Positions 52,069 through 60,358 are shown, counted from the stretch's first letter. The stretch: DNA of 64,000 bases from Polynucleobacter bastaniensis (GCF_018882205.1 NZ_JACVOU010000002.1:482634-546633), one strand, 5' to 3'. The notes: generated by a model not told the origin, from the letters alone. Program-made: numbers and translations.

Positions 52069-52239
52069 ATGCTCGAAGTTGATCATTTAGAGCTCCAGGA
52101 AAATACACAGGAGCCAATTACCAGACCAAAGCTCAAACGCTTGATCTTTGAATATCTGCATCAAAGAAGTCGGAGAGATTTAGTAGAAGAATCCTTCATT
52201 GGACATGATGAGGGCCGTGAAGGCTATGCAAATGATTAA
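52069..52239 (+). CDS. Small hydrophilic protein, 56 residues, coupled to the entericidin-like gene
   Basis: It has GGAG eight bases before its ATG. The protein is charged (MLEVDHLELQENTQEPITRP, then LIFEYLHQRSRRDLVEESF). Its last codons overlap the start of the entericidin-like gene by 8 bp, so it may act as a translated leader. It is unrecognised. Confidence 0.55.
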   Translation: MLEVDHLELQENTQEPITRPKLKRLIFEYLHQRSRRDLVEESFIGHDEGREGYAND

Positions 52240-52450
52240 GCGCGCTATGGCTATCAGCTGTTTGATGGCTCTTGCAGCATGCAACACGGTTGCAGGTGTG
52301 GGCAAAGATATTTCCACTAGTGCTGATTGGGCCAAACAAAAGATTTCCGGCCCCAGCAAATCGAATGAGGATCAAAACAGCGCAACCTCACAAAGTAGTG
52401 CATCACCCTCAGGCAAAGATTCAGTAGAGGTTGGCGCTCCGATGAAGTAG
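52232..52450 (+). CDS. Entericidin-like small lipoprotein
   Basis: A 72-residue lipoprotein: MIKRAMAISCLMALAACNTV (lipobox LAAC), then AGVGKDISTSADWAKQKISG, which matches the entericidin EcnA/EcnB pattern. The tail after it (SNEDQNSATSQSSASPSGKD) is a low-complexity extension. Entericidins are membrane lipoproteins linked to stationary-phase lysis control. ATG 52232 is chosen because it begins the signal peptide; several in-frame ATGs lie upstream (52199, 52205, 52208, 52226). Confidence 0.72.
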   Translation: MIKRAMAISCLMALAACNTVAGVGKDISTSADWAKQKISGPSKSNEDQNSATSQSSASPSGKDSVEVGAPMK

Positions 52451-52551
52451 GTGCTTTTTCCTGTCATAAAAATTTCATAAATCCAATTTAGCATGCTGCA
52501 ATGCAACATTAGTTTTTATTTTTATCAATACAAACCTTAGGGAGAATTACC

Positions 52552-53124
52552 ATGAATCAAACTGAAAAATTGGTCGCAACACAAGCAAAAGCCATTGAAT
52601 CAGCACATGAACTAGCACAATTGGCAATTGAAAATGCCATGGCAATGACTGAGATCCACTTTGATGTAACAAAAGAAGTAGTGGCAACTGCCCACACCAA
52701 AGCAGCTCATATGCTTGCCATTAAAGATCCTAAAGAAGCTCTAGACATCTTCAAAACTGATGAAGCTCAAGAAGTGATCTCTGAGGTATCAGCTATTCAG
52801 AGTAAGGTAGCTAAAGTCATTAGCAAGAGCAATAAAGAAGTGGTCAAGATGATTGAATTATCGATTGATGATTCTAAATCTGAGCTCAGAAAATTGGCTA
52901 AAGAAATTACTGGTTCAGCTCCTGCTGGTTCAGGACCAGTGATTTCCATGTTTGAGTACACGCTAGATGCCAGCTTGCAGAGCTTTGATCAGGCATACAA
53001 TGCATCAAAAGATGTTTATGTAAATTTCGAGAAAACTATTGAAAGTACATTTAACTCATTTCACGATCAATATGCACCTACTAAAAAGGCGGCATCTAAA
53101 AAGACTAGAGCTATTGCTGCTTAA
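52552..53124 (+). CDS. Phasin family protein
   Basis: A 190-residue helical protein of phasin type (phasin_2): AKAIESAHELAQLAIENAMA, then FDVTKEVVATAHTKAAHMLA, SAIQSKVAKVISKSNKEVVK, and a KKAASKKTRAIAA tail like that of phasins that bind DNA. Phasins coat polyhydroxyalkanoate granules in the cytoplasm. GGGAG lies seven bases before the start. A terminator follows. No PHA genes are adjacent. Confidence 0.85.
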   Translation: MNQTEKLVATQAKAIESAHELAQLAIENAMAMTEIHFDVTKEVVATAHTKAAHMLAIKDPKEALDIFKTDEAQEVISEVSAIQSKVAKVISKSNKEVVKMIELSIDDSKSELRKLAKEITGSAPAGSGPVISMFEYTLDASLQSFDQAYNASKDVYVNFEKTIESTFNSFHDQYAPTKKAASKKTRAIAA

Positions 53125-53155
53125 ATTGTTCTCAGAATTATGTATCCTAGGCCTT

Positions 53156-53179
53156 GGTCAATTCCGCCCCGGGTCACCA
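53156..53179 (+). other. Possible decayed tRNA 3' end (Phe-like)
   Basis: The sequence ends CCGCCCCGGGTCACCA, which has the form of a T-stem 3' strand, acceptor strand, discriminator base and CCA. The T-loop seems to lack one base, and no 5' half is present. It resembles the 3' end of betaproteobacterial tRNA-Phe and may be an old attachment-site scar at the edge of the island array. Confidence 0.3.
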
Positions 53180-53188
53180 AGAAATACG

Positions 53189-53212
53189 AAAACCACCTTC
53201 GGGTGGTTTTTC
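53189..53212 (+). terminator. Rho-independent terminator of the phasin gene
   Basis: A 9-bp stem AAAACCACC (53189-53197) with GGTGGTTTT (53202-53210) around a TTCG loop, followed by T's. Nearly the same hairpin recurs after cynS at 60133-60158. Confidence 0.88.
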
Positions 53213-53228
53213 TTTGTGTGTCTGCTTT

Positions 53229-54465
53229 GGATCTTGATTTCAACCCGTCGATGCAACAGTTAGGGCAAAACGTTCTGCCGGTGTTTGATAGTTTAGTGTT
53301 TTTCTAGGACGTTCATTCAGTTTCCTAGCTATGGCATTAAGCTTAGCCTGTGAGTAATTGGCCAGGCTCATTCCTTTTGGGAAGTACTGTCTTAATAAAC
53401 CATTGGTATTTTCATTAGACCCTCGTTGCCAAGGATGCTGCGGATCGCAAAAATATACTTGCACATCGGTAGCTAGAGTAAAGCGTTTGTGCTGAGCCAT
53501 CTCTATACCTCGATCCCAAGTTAAGGATTTATACAGCTCTTGCGGTAACTTGCGGGCATGCTTGATAAGTGCATTAACCACTGTCTCGCTATCTTTGCGA
53601 GCTACCTTCACCAACATCACATACCGGGTTTGTCGTTCCACCAAAGTGGCAATCTGGCTATTGGCATCTCCATACAAAAGATCGCCTTCCCAATGGCCGG
53701 GAACAGCTCTATCTTCTGCCTCGGCTGGCCGCTCTCTGATCGAGACTGCATCCTTAATTTTTCCAAGGCCGATATCTTTGAGGGTGTGATGGCGTGAACG
53801 GCGCATGATGCGGGTACGTCGTAAATGCTGGGTGAGCTCTTTCTTTAAGGCTCCACGGGCTTGGATGAAGAGGCTAAGGTAGATCGTTTCGTGTGACACC
53901 TGATAGTCCTCCTGATCTGGATAAGTCTCTTTTAGCCATCCGGCAATCTGTTGTGGTGACCAGTAGTGCTGCAGTTTATCTGCCACCAGATGCGCTAAGG
54001 CTTTATTCAAGACTAGTTTACAAGTCTGCGGGCGATGTGCCCGATCCCAAGCAGCCTGATCTGATGGATTGGCTCGATAACTCTCTGGATCACCATTACG
54101 ACCAATCTCACGACTAATCGTGGAAGGTGCTCTACCTAACTCAGTGGCAATCGATCTCATAGATTGACCGCTTGCTAGGCCGCGTGAGATGGCTTCACGT
54201 TCAGCTAAGGTCAACGCTAGTTTGGATCGAGTTCGGGGTGGCGGTCTAATGCCGCCAGTTTGCACAAAGATGCCTTGTATGGACGAATGATTACGATCAA
54301 ATAACTGGGCAATCTGCTGGAGAGAATCTCCCTTTTTCCAGCGCTCCCACATTAAGTCCTTCTGGGTAGCTGTGTAATAGATTCGAGGTCGTTGTTTCAT
54401 GAGCAACACTCCTTGCGCTTACGCAGTTTGTAGTGTGTTGCATCGACGGGTTGAAATCAAGATCC
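53229..54465. mobile_element. IS30-family insertion sequence
   Basis: A 1237-bp element bounded by perfect 30-bp inverted repeats: 53229-53258 (starting GGATCTTGATTTCAACCCGT) and 54436-54465. It carries one transposase gene on the minus strand, whose stop codon lies in the left repeat. No target duplication is obvious at the ends. It lies between the phasin terminator and the first tRNA-tail repeat. Confidence 0.9.
53240..54400 (-). CDS. IS30-family transposase
   Basis: A 386-residue transposase. The N-terminal helix-turn-helix motifs (MWERWKKGDSLQQIAQLFDR, then LTLAEREAISRGLASGQSMR and SIATELGRAPSTISREIGRN) bind the ends. The DDE catalytic core has D in WEGDLLYGDANSQIATLVER, D in LTWDRGIEMAQH, and E in WQRGSNENTNGLLRQYFPKG, the IS30 signature. 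ATG 54400 follows GGAG by nine bases. It appears full length and could be active. Confidence 0.93.
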   Translation of the reverse strand: MKQRPRIYYTATQKDLMWERWKKGDSLQQIAQLFDRNHSSIQGIFVQTGGIRPPPRTRSKLALTLAEREAISRGLASGQSMRSIATELGRAPSTISREIGRNGDPESYRANPSDQAAWDRAHRPQTCKLVLNKALAHLVADKLQHYWSPQQIAGWLKETYPDQEDYQVSHETIYLSLFIQARGALKKELTQHLRRTRIMRRSRHHTLKDIGLGKIKDAVSIRERPAEAEDRAVPGHWEGDLLYGDANSQIATLVERQTRYVMLVKVARKDSETVVNALIKHARKLPQELYKSLTWDRGIEMAQHKRFTLATDVQVYFCDPQHPWQRGSNENTNGLLRQYFPKGMSLANYSQAKLNAIARKLNERPRKTLNYQTPAERFALTVASTG

Positions 54466-54530
54466 TAAGCCGCCACCCAACCGTCATTTAAAAGGACGCT
54501 CACAAATGTCGGTAAACCCGACAAAACCTC

Positions 54531-54655
54531 ATTGCACAGTTTATTACACAGTCCGGATTTATGCGTCTAAGTCACTGAATTTATTAGACTTTTGAACAGC
54601 CACGAATTCTTCTAAGGCGTAGGTCGCACGTTCGAATCGTGCTGGGCAGGCCAAA
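54531..54655 (+). repeat. 125-bp direct repeat ending in a tRNA-Arg(TCT) 3' half, copy 1
   Basis: From 54609 the sequence is the 3' half of a tRNA: anticodon loop CTTCTAA, variable loop, T-arm GCACG-TTCGAAT-CGTGC, acceptor TGGGCAG, G and CCA. The 78 bp before it do not form a tRNA 5' half. The same 125 bp recur at 60234-60358 with only about three differences. It is an attachment-site scar marking the left end of the cyanate island. Confidence 0.85.
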
Positions 54656-54754
54656 TTCTCATAAATTAATGATTCAAGGCCTCTCAAACAGGTATGCGAC
54701 TATAAGGCTACTGTCTATTAAGGGTGCTCGGTGTTTTATGTCTATCATCAATAG

Positions 54755-55261
54755 ATGAAAACTTTGATATTGCGTCTGCTATGGGTTTTGATTGGATCTT
54801 CTGTGGCAATTATTTTGGCTTTGTGGATTACACAAGCTAATTCGCCGCTGCTACTGGCCTCCTTGGGGGGAACAACACTCTTTTTGTTTGCTCTTACTAC
54901 AGCACCTGCAGCACAGCCAAGAGCGGTGTTTGGAGCGCATCTGATTAGTAGCTTGGTGGGTATATTGGCTTATCAGTTATTTGGAGATGCTTTTTGGGTT
55001 TACATCATTGCTCTAGTAGTCACAATAGGGCTCTTGCTAATGATGAGATGTGTTCATCCTCCCGCTGGAGCTAACCCATTAATTATGATCCAAGCCCATG
55101 CAAGCTTTATTCATCTTGGGATAACTGTAATGGTAGGCGTCAGCGTTATTTTTGCAGTTGCTTTTATATGGAGTCGACTTGGCTTTGGAGTAAGAAAATA
55201 TCCAATATCCTGGACTCAGCCTTCACCACCATCTCTCAACTGGAGTATTTGGGAGCATTGA
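54755..55261 (+). CDS. HPP family membrane protein 1
   Basis: A 168-residue protein with four or five helices (WVLIGSSVAIILALWI, SLGGTTLFLFALT, YIIALVVTIGLLLMM, LGITVMVGVSVIFAVAF). The family motif is HPPAGANP in MRCVHPPAGANPLIM. HPP proteins are integral membrane proteins; some plant and cyanobacterial members act in nitrite transport. Its place in a cyanate island with a second HPP gene suggests a role in nitrogen uptake, by inference. Confidence 0.85.
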   Translation: MKTLILRLLWVLIGSSVAIILALWITQANSPLLLASLGGTTLFLFALTTAPAAQPRAVFGAHLISSLVGILAYQLFGDAFWVYIIALVVTIGLLLMMRCVHPPAGANPLIMIQAHASFIHLGITVMVGVSVIFAVAFIWSRLGFGVRKYPISWTQPSPPSLNWSIWEH

Positions 55262-55285
55262 CTTTAGTATTCAATTGATCAGCAG

Positions 55286-55753
55286 TTAGAAACCAAAACT
55301 ACTCAGAGCTGGATGATCATCTGGCCTTCTGCCAAGCGGCCAGAAAAATTTTCTTTCGGTTTCTTTAATTGGTAAATCATTGATGCTGGCAAAGCGGCGC
55401 ATCATAAAACCATTTTCATTGAATTCCCAATTTTCATTTCCAAAGCTTCTCGTCCAATTGCCTGAGTCATCATGACATTCATAAGCGAACCTTACAGCAA
55501 TTCTATTGTCAGTAAAGGCCCAAAGTTCTTTGATTAAACGGTAATCTAACTCTTTAGCCCATTTGCGTCGTAGAAATTCTTTTACTTGCTCCCGGCCATT
55601 TGGAAATTCAGCGCGATTCCGCCAAATGGTATCTTCGGTGTAAACCAGAGATACTTTTTCAGGATCACGAGTATTCCATGCATCTTCAGCCATTCTAATT
55701 TTTTGAATAGCTGTCTCCCTCTTGAAGGGAGGTAGCGGTAATTTTTGCTCCAT
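55286..55753 (-). CDS. DUF1348 (NTF2-like) protein
   Basis: A 155-residue SnoaL/NTF2-fold protein, DUF1348: [80 protein letters not shown] and [15 protein letters not shown]. The function is not known. ATG 55753 has GGAG six bases upstream. It is the only leftward gene between the two HPP genes. Confidence 0.88.
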   Translation of the reverse strand: MEQKLPLPPFKRETAIQKIRMAEDAWNTRDPEKVSLVYTEDTIWRNRAEFPNGREQVKEFLRRKWAKELDYRLIKELWAFTDNRIAVRFAYECHDDSGNWTRSFGNENWEFNENGFMMRRFASINDLPIKETERKFFWPLGRRPDDHPALSSFGF

Positions 55754-55833
55754 TTTTATCTCCATAGCATTTGGGTTTTAAATAAGAATATATGATGTAT
55801 CTCATATGACATTAACAGTTAGGCTTTTTGCTC

Positions 55834-56352
55834 ATGTTACGTAAGCTTCTTCATAAAATGATCTCTTTTTTAGATCGGCTGGCTCCTGGGCAATCAAGCG
55901 TGCCCTTGAGAAAAGCGTTGTCTATTTCAATTGGTGTTGGACTCACTTTATTTGTAATCGTTTTTCTCAATCAGGCCTATGGCACTTTGAGCTCTGACGA
56001 GTCCATGGTGGTGGCTGTCTTTGGAGTAAGTGCATTACTCATTTTTCTATATCCAAAAAGTAAGCTCTACGCACCATTGACGATTTTGGAGGCTAATTTG
56101 TTTGCCTCTTGTATCGCATTTGTTTGTGTCTATTTATTTTCTGCGCCGCTCTTAGGCTTAACTATTGCAATACTTAGCACCATTTTGGGGCTTTATCTTT
56201 TAGGCCGTATACATCCTCCAGCGCTGTTTCTTGCCTTGGTAATTGTGATGGCTAGGGTCAATAACGTTGATTTTCTCTTTTATCCAGTTCTGGTTGATTC
56301 TTCGATATTAGCATTAGCAAGCTATTTAAATCATAGCTTTCTTAGAGCCTAG
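55834..56352 (+). CDS. HPP family membrane protein 2
   Basis: A 172-residue membrane protein with an HPP motif (GRIHPPALFLALVIV) and helices LSISIGVGLTLFVIVFL, MVVAVFGVSALLIFLY, CIAFVCVYLFSAPLLG and ILSTILGLYLL. It differs strongly from HPP 1 and lacks the GANP after HPP. The frame opens at TTG 55828; ATG 55834 is preferred. It is followed by the cynA promoter region. Confidence 0.78.
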   Translation: MLRKLLHKMISFLDRLAPGQSSVPLRKALSISIGVGLTLFVIVFLNQAYGTLSSDESMVVAVFGVSALLIFLYPKSKLYAPLTILEANLFASCIAFVCVYLFSAPLLGLTIAILSTILGLYLLGRIHPPALFLALVIVMARVNNVDFLFYPVLVDSSILALASYLNHSFLRA

Positions 56353-56438
56353 TCAAAATCTTTAAACATTCACCCCTAGGCTCGCCTTAGAGATTTGCTC
56401 AAATAGCTATTCACTGTTTTGGTGCAAAAGAGTTTCCT

Positions 56439-56464
56439 TGCACCTCTATTGGTGCATTTCACCA
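56439..56464. promoter_or_regulatory. NtrC-like palindromes upstream of the cyanate operon
   Basis: TGCACC-TCTATT-GGTGCA (56439-56456) is a perfect 6-bp inverted repeat close to the enteric NtrC site TGCACC-N5-GGTGCA but with one more spacer base. GGTG-CATTT-CACC overlaps it (56451-56463), and another GGTGCA lies at 56421. No clear sigma-54 promoter is seen. Nitrogen control is an inference from these and from cyanate use. Confidence 0.45.
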
Positions 56465-56540
56465 TGACGAGCTCATGAAGGCTTCTTCAAAATGGGGCAT
56501 ACATTTTTTTATTGAAGTAAACAACGCCTAGGAGATTTCA

Positions 56541-57914
56541 ATGAACTCATATCGCCCCTTTGATCCTGATAGACCCTTATTTAGCAGTCGCTGTAGCTGC
56601 GGACGGCATGCATCTGATGCTGAACATGCGCTTGATTTATCTGCAAAGATTGATGAAGAGCAAATGAGTGCAGATTTTGTTGAAGCGAGTCTTGTTAAGG
56701 CTTTGTTTCCTCAAGAAAGTCGTCGTCGTGCATTCTTAAAGGCAGTAGGTACTGGTGGTGCAATGAGTGCGCTGTCTGGTTTCCTTCCAGTTGGCGCTTT
56801 ACAAGCTATGGCCCAAGATAAAGCCCCTCTTGAAAAACCAGATTTAAAGATTGGCTTTATTGCGATTACATGCGCAACGCCACTGATCATGGCTGATCCT
56901 TTAGGTTTTTATAAGAAGCAGGGTCTTAACGTTACTCTGAATAAGACAGCTGGCTGGGCTTTGATCCGAGATAAGATGCTCAATAAAGAACATGATGCGT
57001 CTCATTTTTTATCACCAATGCCAATTTCGATGTCGATGGGATTGGGATCAGATCCATCGCAAATGCGCGTTGCAACGATTCAAAATGTGAATGGTCAGGC
57101 AATTACTTTAGCAAATAAGCACAAAGACAATCGTGATCCAAAAAAATGGAAGGGTATGAAATTTGCCGTTCCATTCGAGTACTCTATGCATAATTTCTTG
57201 CTACGCTATTACGTAGCACAGGCAGGCTTGGATCCAGATAAGGACATTCAAATCCGAGTAACCCCGCCTCCAGAGATGGTCGCGAATTTACGCGCAGGAA
57301 ATATTGACGGCTTCCTTGGGCCAGATCCATTTAACCAGCGTGCCGTGTATGACGAGGTTGGATTCATTCATATCCTCACTAAAGAAATTTGGGATGGCCA
57401 TCCATGCTGCGCTTTTGGAACCTCCGAAGAGTTTATTAAGAAAAATCCGAATACCTTTGCAGCCCTTTACCGTGCGGTATTAAATGCCTCAACCATGGCG
57501 CGTAATCCTGAAAATAGGCCGTTGATTGCCAAGGTGATTTCTCCTACAAATTATTTAAATCAACCTGAAACAGTAGTGATGCAAGTATTGACTGGTAAAT
57601 TTGCTGACGGACTTGGAAATATTCAAAACGTACCAGATCGAATTGATTTCAATCCAATCCCTTGGTACTCCATGGCAACCTGGATGCTGACCCAAATGCA
57701 ACGCTGGGGCTATGTAAAAGGGGATATCAATTACAAGGATATTTCAGAGAGAGTATTCCTCCTTACTGATGCCAAGAAGTATATGGGCGAGACAGGTATT
57801 GCCGTTCCTCCATTAGCCAAAGCAGGTTACAAAAAAGACAAGATCATGGGTAAAGAATTTGACCCAAGTCAGCCCGCTGCTTATCTGAAATCCTTTTCTA
57901 CCAATAAGGCCTAG
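56541..57914 (+). CDS. cynA: Cyanate/nitrate-type ABC transporter substrate-binding protein
   Basis: A 457-residue NrtA/CmpA/CynA-type protein. A cysteine-bearing N-terminus (SSRCSCGRHASDAEHALD) precedes a Tat signal (ESRRRAFLKAVGTGGAMSAL). The binding domain begins LKIGFIAITCATPLIMADPL and has GWALIRDKMLNKEHDASHFL and DGFLGPDPFNQRAVYDEVGF. It should bind cyanate, or nitrite/nitrate, in the periplasm. The cyanate ligand is inferred from cynS at the end of the operon. It is 16 bp upstream of the permease. Confidence 0.85.
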   Translation: MNSYRPFDPDRPLFSSRCSCGRHASDAEHALDLSAKIDEEQMSADFVEASLVKALFPQESRRRAFLKAVGTGGAMSALSGFLPVGALQAMAQDKAPLEKPDLKIGFIAITCATPLIMADPLGFYKKQGLNVTLNKTAGWALIRDKMLNKEHDASHFLSPMPISMSMGLGSDPSQMRVATIQNVNGQAITLANKHKDNRDPKKWKGMKFAVPFEYSMHNFLLRYYVAQAGLDPDKDIQIRVTPPPEMVANLRAGNIDGFLGPDPFNQRAVYDEVGFIHILTKEIWDGHPCCAFGTSEEFIKKNPNTFAALYRAVLNASTMARNPENRPLIAKVISPTNYLNQPETVVMQVLTGKFADGLGNIQNVPDRIDFNPIPWYSMATWMLTQMQRWGYVKGDINYKDISERVFLLTDAKKYMGETGIAVPPLAKAGYKKDKIMGKEFDPSQPAAYLKSFSTNKA

Positions 57915-57929
57915 ATCAGAAGGTAATCA

Positions 57930-58790
57930 ATGAATAAGTTATCTGTTAAGACTCGAGGAATGATCCTGTCAGTTGTTATTTTGTTAATGGCCTTATGTCT
58001 TTGGCATATTGTGACTGCTCCCAAAGTCGTTTCGACCCCTGTAGCACTAACGGGCTCGAGTGAGTACCAGACACTCATGGGTCAGGGAGCGGGAACTACT
58101 GTTGAAAAGTCAGGCTTTCCAACTCTCGCAAAAATGGGGGAAACCTTTTATCAGCAACTGTCACATCCTTTTTATGACAATGGCCCAAATGATAAAGGTA
58201 TAGGTATTCAGTTGGCCTATTCTTTGGGACGTGTGGGCCTTGGTTTTTTGTTGGCAATGTTAGTCGCTATTCCTTTTGGTTTTTTAATAGGAATGTCTCC
58301 TTTGGCGTATGAAGCATTTAATCCCTTTATACAAATCCTAAAGCCGATATCCCCTTTGGCCTGGATGCCAATAGCGCTGTATACGATTAAGGATTCTTCC
58401 ATCTCCGGGATCTTTGTAATCTTTATTTGTTCTGTATGGCCAATGTTACTCAACACCGCTTTTGGAGTTGCTAATGTTCGTAAAGAATTATTGAATGTTA
58501 CAAAAACCTTGGAAGTTTCACCAATGCGGAAAGCTTTTCTTGTCATTCTGCCAGCAGCAGCGCCTACTATTTTGACTGGTATGCGTATCTCCATGGGAAT
58601 TGCTTGGTTAGTGATTGTGGCTGCAGAAATGTTAGTAGGGGGTACTGGCATAGGCTACTTCCTATGGAATGAATGGAATAACTTATCTTTATCTAGCGTT
58701 ATTTTTGCAATCATCATGATTGGATTGGTTGGCATGTTGCTCGACATTGCTTTTGCAAAATTACAGAAGGTGGTTTCCTATGCAGACTGA
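57930..58790 (+). CDS. cynB: Cyanate/nitrate-type ABC transporter permease
   Basis: A 286-residue permease of the NrtB/TauC type. An N-terminal helix (MILSVVILLMALCLWHIV) and a periplasmic stretch are followed by the binding-protein-dependent transport domain (IQLAYSLGRVGLGFLLAMLV, then FNPFIQILKPISPLAWMPIA) with the coupling EAA-type loop (VTKTLEVSPMRKAFLVILPA AAPTILTGMR, read in parts). It forms the membrane channel of the cynABD transporter. It overlaps the ATPase gene by 11 bp. Confidence 0.88.
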   Translation: MNKLSVKTRGMILSVVILLMALCLWHIVTAPKVVSTPVALTGSSEYQTLMGQGAGTTVEKSGFPTLAKMGETFYQQLSHPFYDNGPNDKGIGIQLAYSLGRVGLGFLLAMLVAIPFGFLIGMSPLAYEAFNPFIQILKPISPLAWMPIALYTIKDSSISGIFVIFICSVWPMLLNTAFGVANVRKELLNVTKTLEVSPMRKAFLVILPAAAPTILTGMRISMGIAWLVIVAAEMLVGGTGIGYFLWNEWNNLSLSSVIFAIIMIGLVGMLLDIAFAKLQKVVSYAD

Positions 58791-59646
58791 AAATTCATTT
58801 TTAAAGGTCGAGGGCTTAAGTAAGTCATTTAAGGTAGGCTCACCACCAGTATTTGAGGGCATTAATTTTGAAATTGAGCGTGGCGAGTTTGTTTGCATCA
58901 TTGGGCACTCAGGATGCGGTAAGACAACGATTCTAAATGTTCTTGCTGGTCTTGAGGACGCTACAGATGGCTATGCCTACATGCTCAATCGAGAAATTAA
59001 GGGTCCTAGCTTGGATCGTGGTGTTGTTTTCCAAGGTCATGCATTAATGCCATGGATGACAGTGCTACAAAATGTTGCTTTCGCTGTCAAGTCAAAGTAT
59101 CCAGATTGGTCTAAGGCAAAAATTACCGAGCACTCTAAAAAATATCTAGAGATGGTAGGTTTGGTTAATGCTGAAAATAAGAAGCCTTCAGAGTTATCTG
59201 GTGGTATGAAGCAAAGAGTTGGTATTGCAAGAGCTTTTGCGATTGAGCCAAAAATGCTTTTATTAGATGAGCCATTTGGCGCATTGGATGCTCTCACGCG
59301 TGGAGTGATTCAGGATGAGCTACTCAAAATTTGTAGTGAGACCAAACAAACTGTCTTCATGATTACGCATGACGTGGATGAAGCAATTTTGCTCTCTGAC
59401 AAGATTATGTTAATGAGCAACGGACCGAATGCTCGGATTGCAGAAATTGTCATCAACACCTTACCTAAAAACCGCAAGAGGGCAAATTTGCATCATGACC
59501 CAATGTATTACCCGATGCGAAATCATTTGGTTGATTTTTTAGTGAATCGCTCAAAAGATTTACAGGTCAAAGGTTCAACTGGAGGGCTAGATGGTTACCA
59601 ACCCGTATTGGTATGTCCTGGTTTACACACCCCGATTACTCAATAA
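58780..59646 (+). CDS. cynD: Cyanate/nitrate-type ABC transporter ATP-binding protein
   Basis: A 288-residue ATPase. Walker A is GHSGCGKT, Q-loop in VFQGHALMPWMTV, signature LSGGMKQR, Walker B MLLLDEPFGALD, and the switch histidine in MITHDVDEA. The C-terminal tail (RKRANLHHDPMYYPMRNHLV) is of NrtD/TauB type. ATG 58780 has AAGGTGG upstream; the frame opens earlier in the permease gene. It powers uptake. Confidence 0.9.
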   Translation: MQTENSFLKVEGLSKSFKVGSPPVFEGINFEIERGEFVCIIGHSGCGKTTILNVLAGLEDATDGYAYMLNREIKGPSLDRGVVFQGHALMPWMTVLQNVAFAVKSKYPDWSKAKITEHSKKYLEMVGLVNAENKKPSELSGGMKQRVGIARAFAIEPKMLLLDEPFGALDALTRGVIQDELLKICSETKQTVFMITHDVDEAILLSDKIMLMSNGPNARIAEIVINTLPKNRKRANLHHDPMYYPMRNHLVDFLVNRSKDLQVKGSTGGLDGYQPVLVCPGLHTPITQ

Positions 59647-59669
59647 ATTTAATATCAAGGAGAAAATAA

Positions 59670-60116
59670 ATGATGGATCGTTCTGTAGTTACTCAAAAGA
59701 TCATAGAAGCAAAAGTGCGCAAGGGGATGAAGTGGAGTGATATTGCTAAAGCGATTGGCGAATCAAAGGAGTGGGTTACTGCTGGATGCTTAGGTCAAAT
59801 GACTTTTACTAAAGCCCAGGCTGAAGCTGCTGGCAAGTTATTCGAATTAACCGATGAAGAAATGGCATGGTTGCAGATCGTTCCTTATAAAGGATCATTA
59901 CCTACAGCCGTTCCAACGGACCCCTTGATCTATCGTTGGTATGAAATTGTGAGCGTATATGGCACCACTATCAAAGAGCTTATTCATGAGGAGTTTGGTG
60001 ATGGCATCATGAGTGCAATTGATTTCTCAATGGATATTCAGCGTGAGCCAGATCCTAAAGGGGATCGAGTGCAGGTAGTGCTGTCAGGAAAGTATCTTTC
60101 ATACAAAACTTACTAA
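59670..60116 (+). CDS. cynS: Cyanase (cyanate hydratase)
   Basis: Cyanase converts cyanate and bicarbonate to ammonia and two CO2. It has 148 residues. The catalytic residues R89, E92 (IYRWYEIVSVYG) and S115 (DGIMSAID) match R96, E99 and S122 of the E. coli enzyme with a constant shift of 7. The N-terminal POU-like helical domain (KWSDIAKAIGESKEWVTAGC) is complete. AGGAG is seven bases before the ATG. It is the last gene of the operon and supplies ammonia as nitrogen source or removes cyanate. No cynR or carbonic anhydrase is present in the island. Confidence 0.95.
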   Translation: MMDRSVVTQKIIEAKVRKGMKWSDIAKAIGESKEWVTAGCLGQMTFTKAQAEAAGKLFELTDEEMAWLQIVPYKGSLPTAVPTDPLIYRWYEIVSVYGTTIKELIHEEFGDGIMSAIDFSMDIQREPDPKGDRVQVVLSGKYLSYKTY

Positions 60117-60132
60117 AAGTTGAAACGTCCCC

Positions 60133-60160
60133 AAAAACCACCTTCGGGTGGTTTTTTTAA
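60133..60160 (+). terminator. Rho-independent terminator of the cyanate operon
   Basis: A 10-bp stem AAAAACCACC (60133-60142) with GGTGGTTTTT (60147-60156) around a TTCG loop and a T-run, 17 bp after the cynS stop. Confidence 0.92.
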
Positions 60161-60233
60161 GCTTTACTTAAAGTAACGCCTACTCCCATACATAAAAGTA
60201 TTTCGTAACAGCGTAGTGAACTGAAACCAAGGT

Positions 60234-60358
60234 ATTGCACAGTTTATTACACAGTCCGGATTTATGCGTCTAAGTCATTGAAATTATTAGACTTTTGAAC
60301 AGCCACGAATTCTTCTAAGGCGTAGGTCGCACGTTCGAATCGTGCTGGGCAGGCCAAA
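60234..60358 (+). repeat. 125-bp direct repeat ending in a tRNA-Arg(TCT) 3' half, copy 2
   Basis: It is the same as 54531-54655 at exactly 5703 bp distance; differences are confined to the region around 60270-60276. The two copies flank the cyanate island. The tRNA half runs from 60312 to the CCA at 60354-60356. No integrase gene lies between the copies. Confidence 0.85.

Noticed and set aside
54590..54655. A complete tRNA gene
   Set aside because: Only the part from the anticodon loop to CCA is present. No 5' acceptor strand complementary to TGGGCAG and no D-arm were found upstream, at either this copy or the one near 60300.
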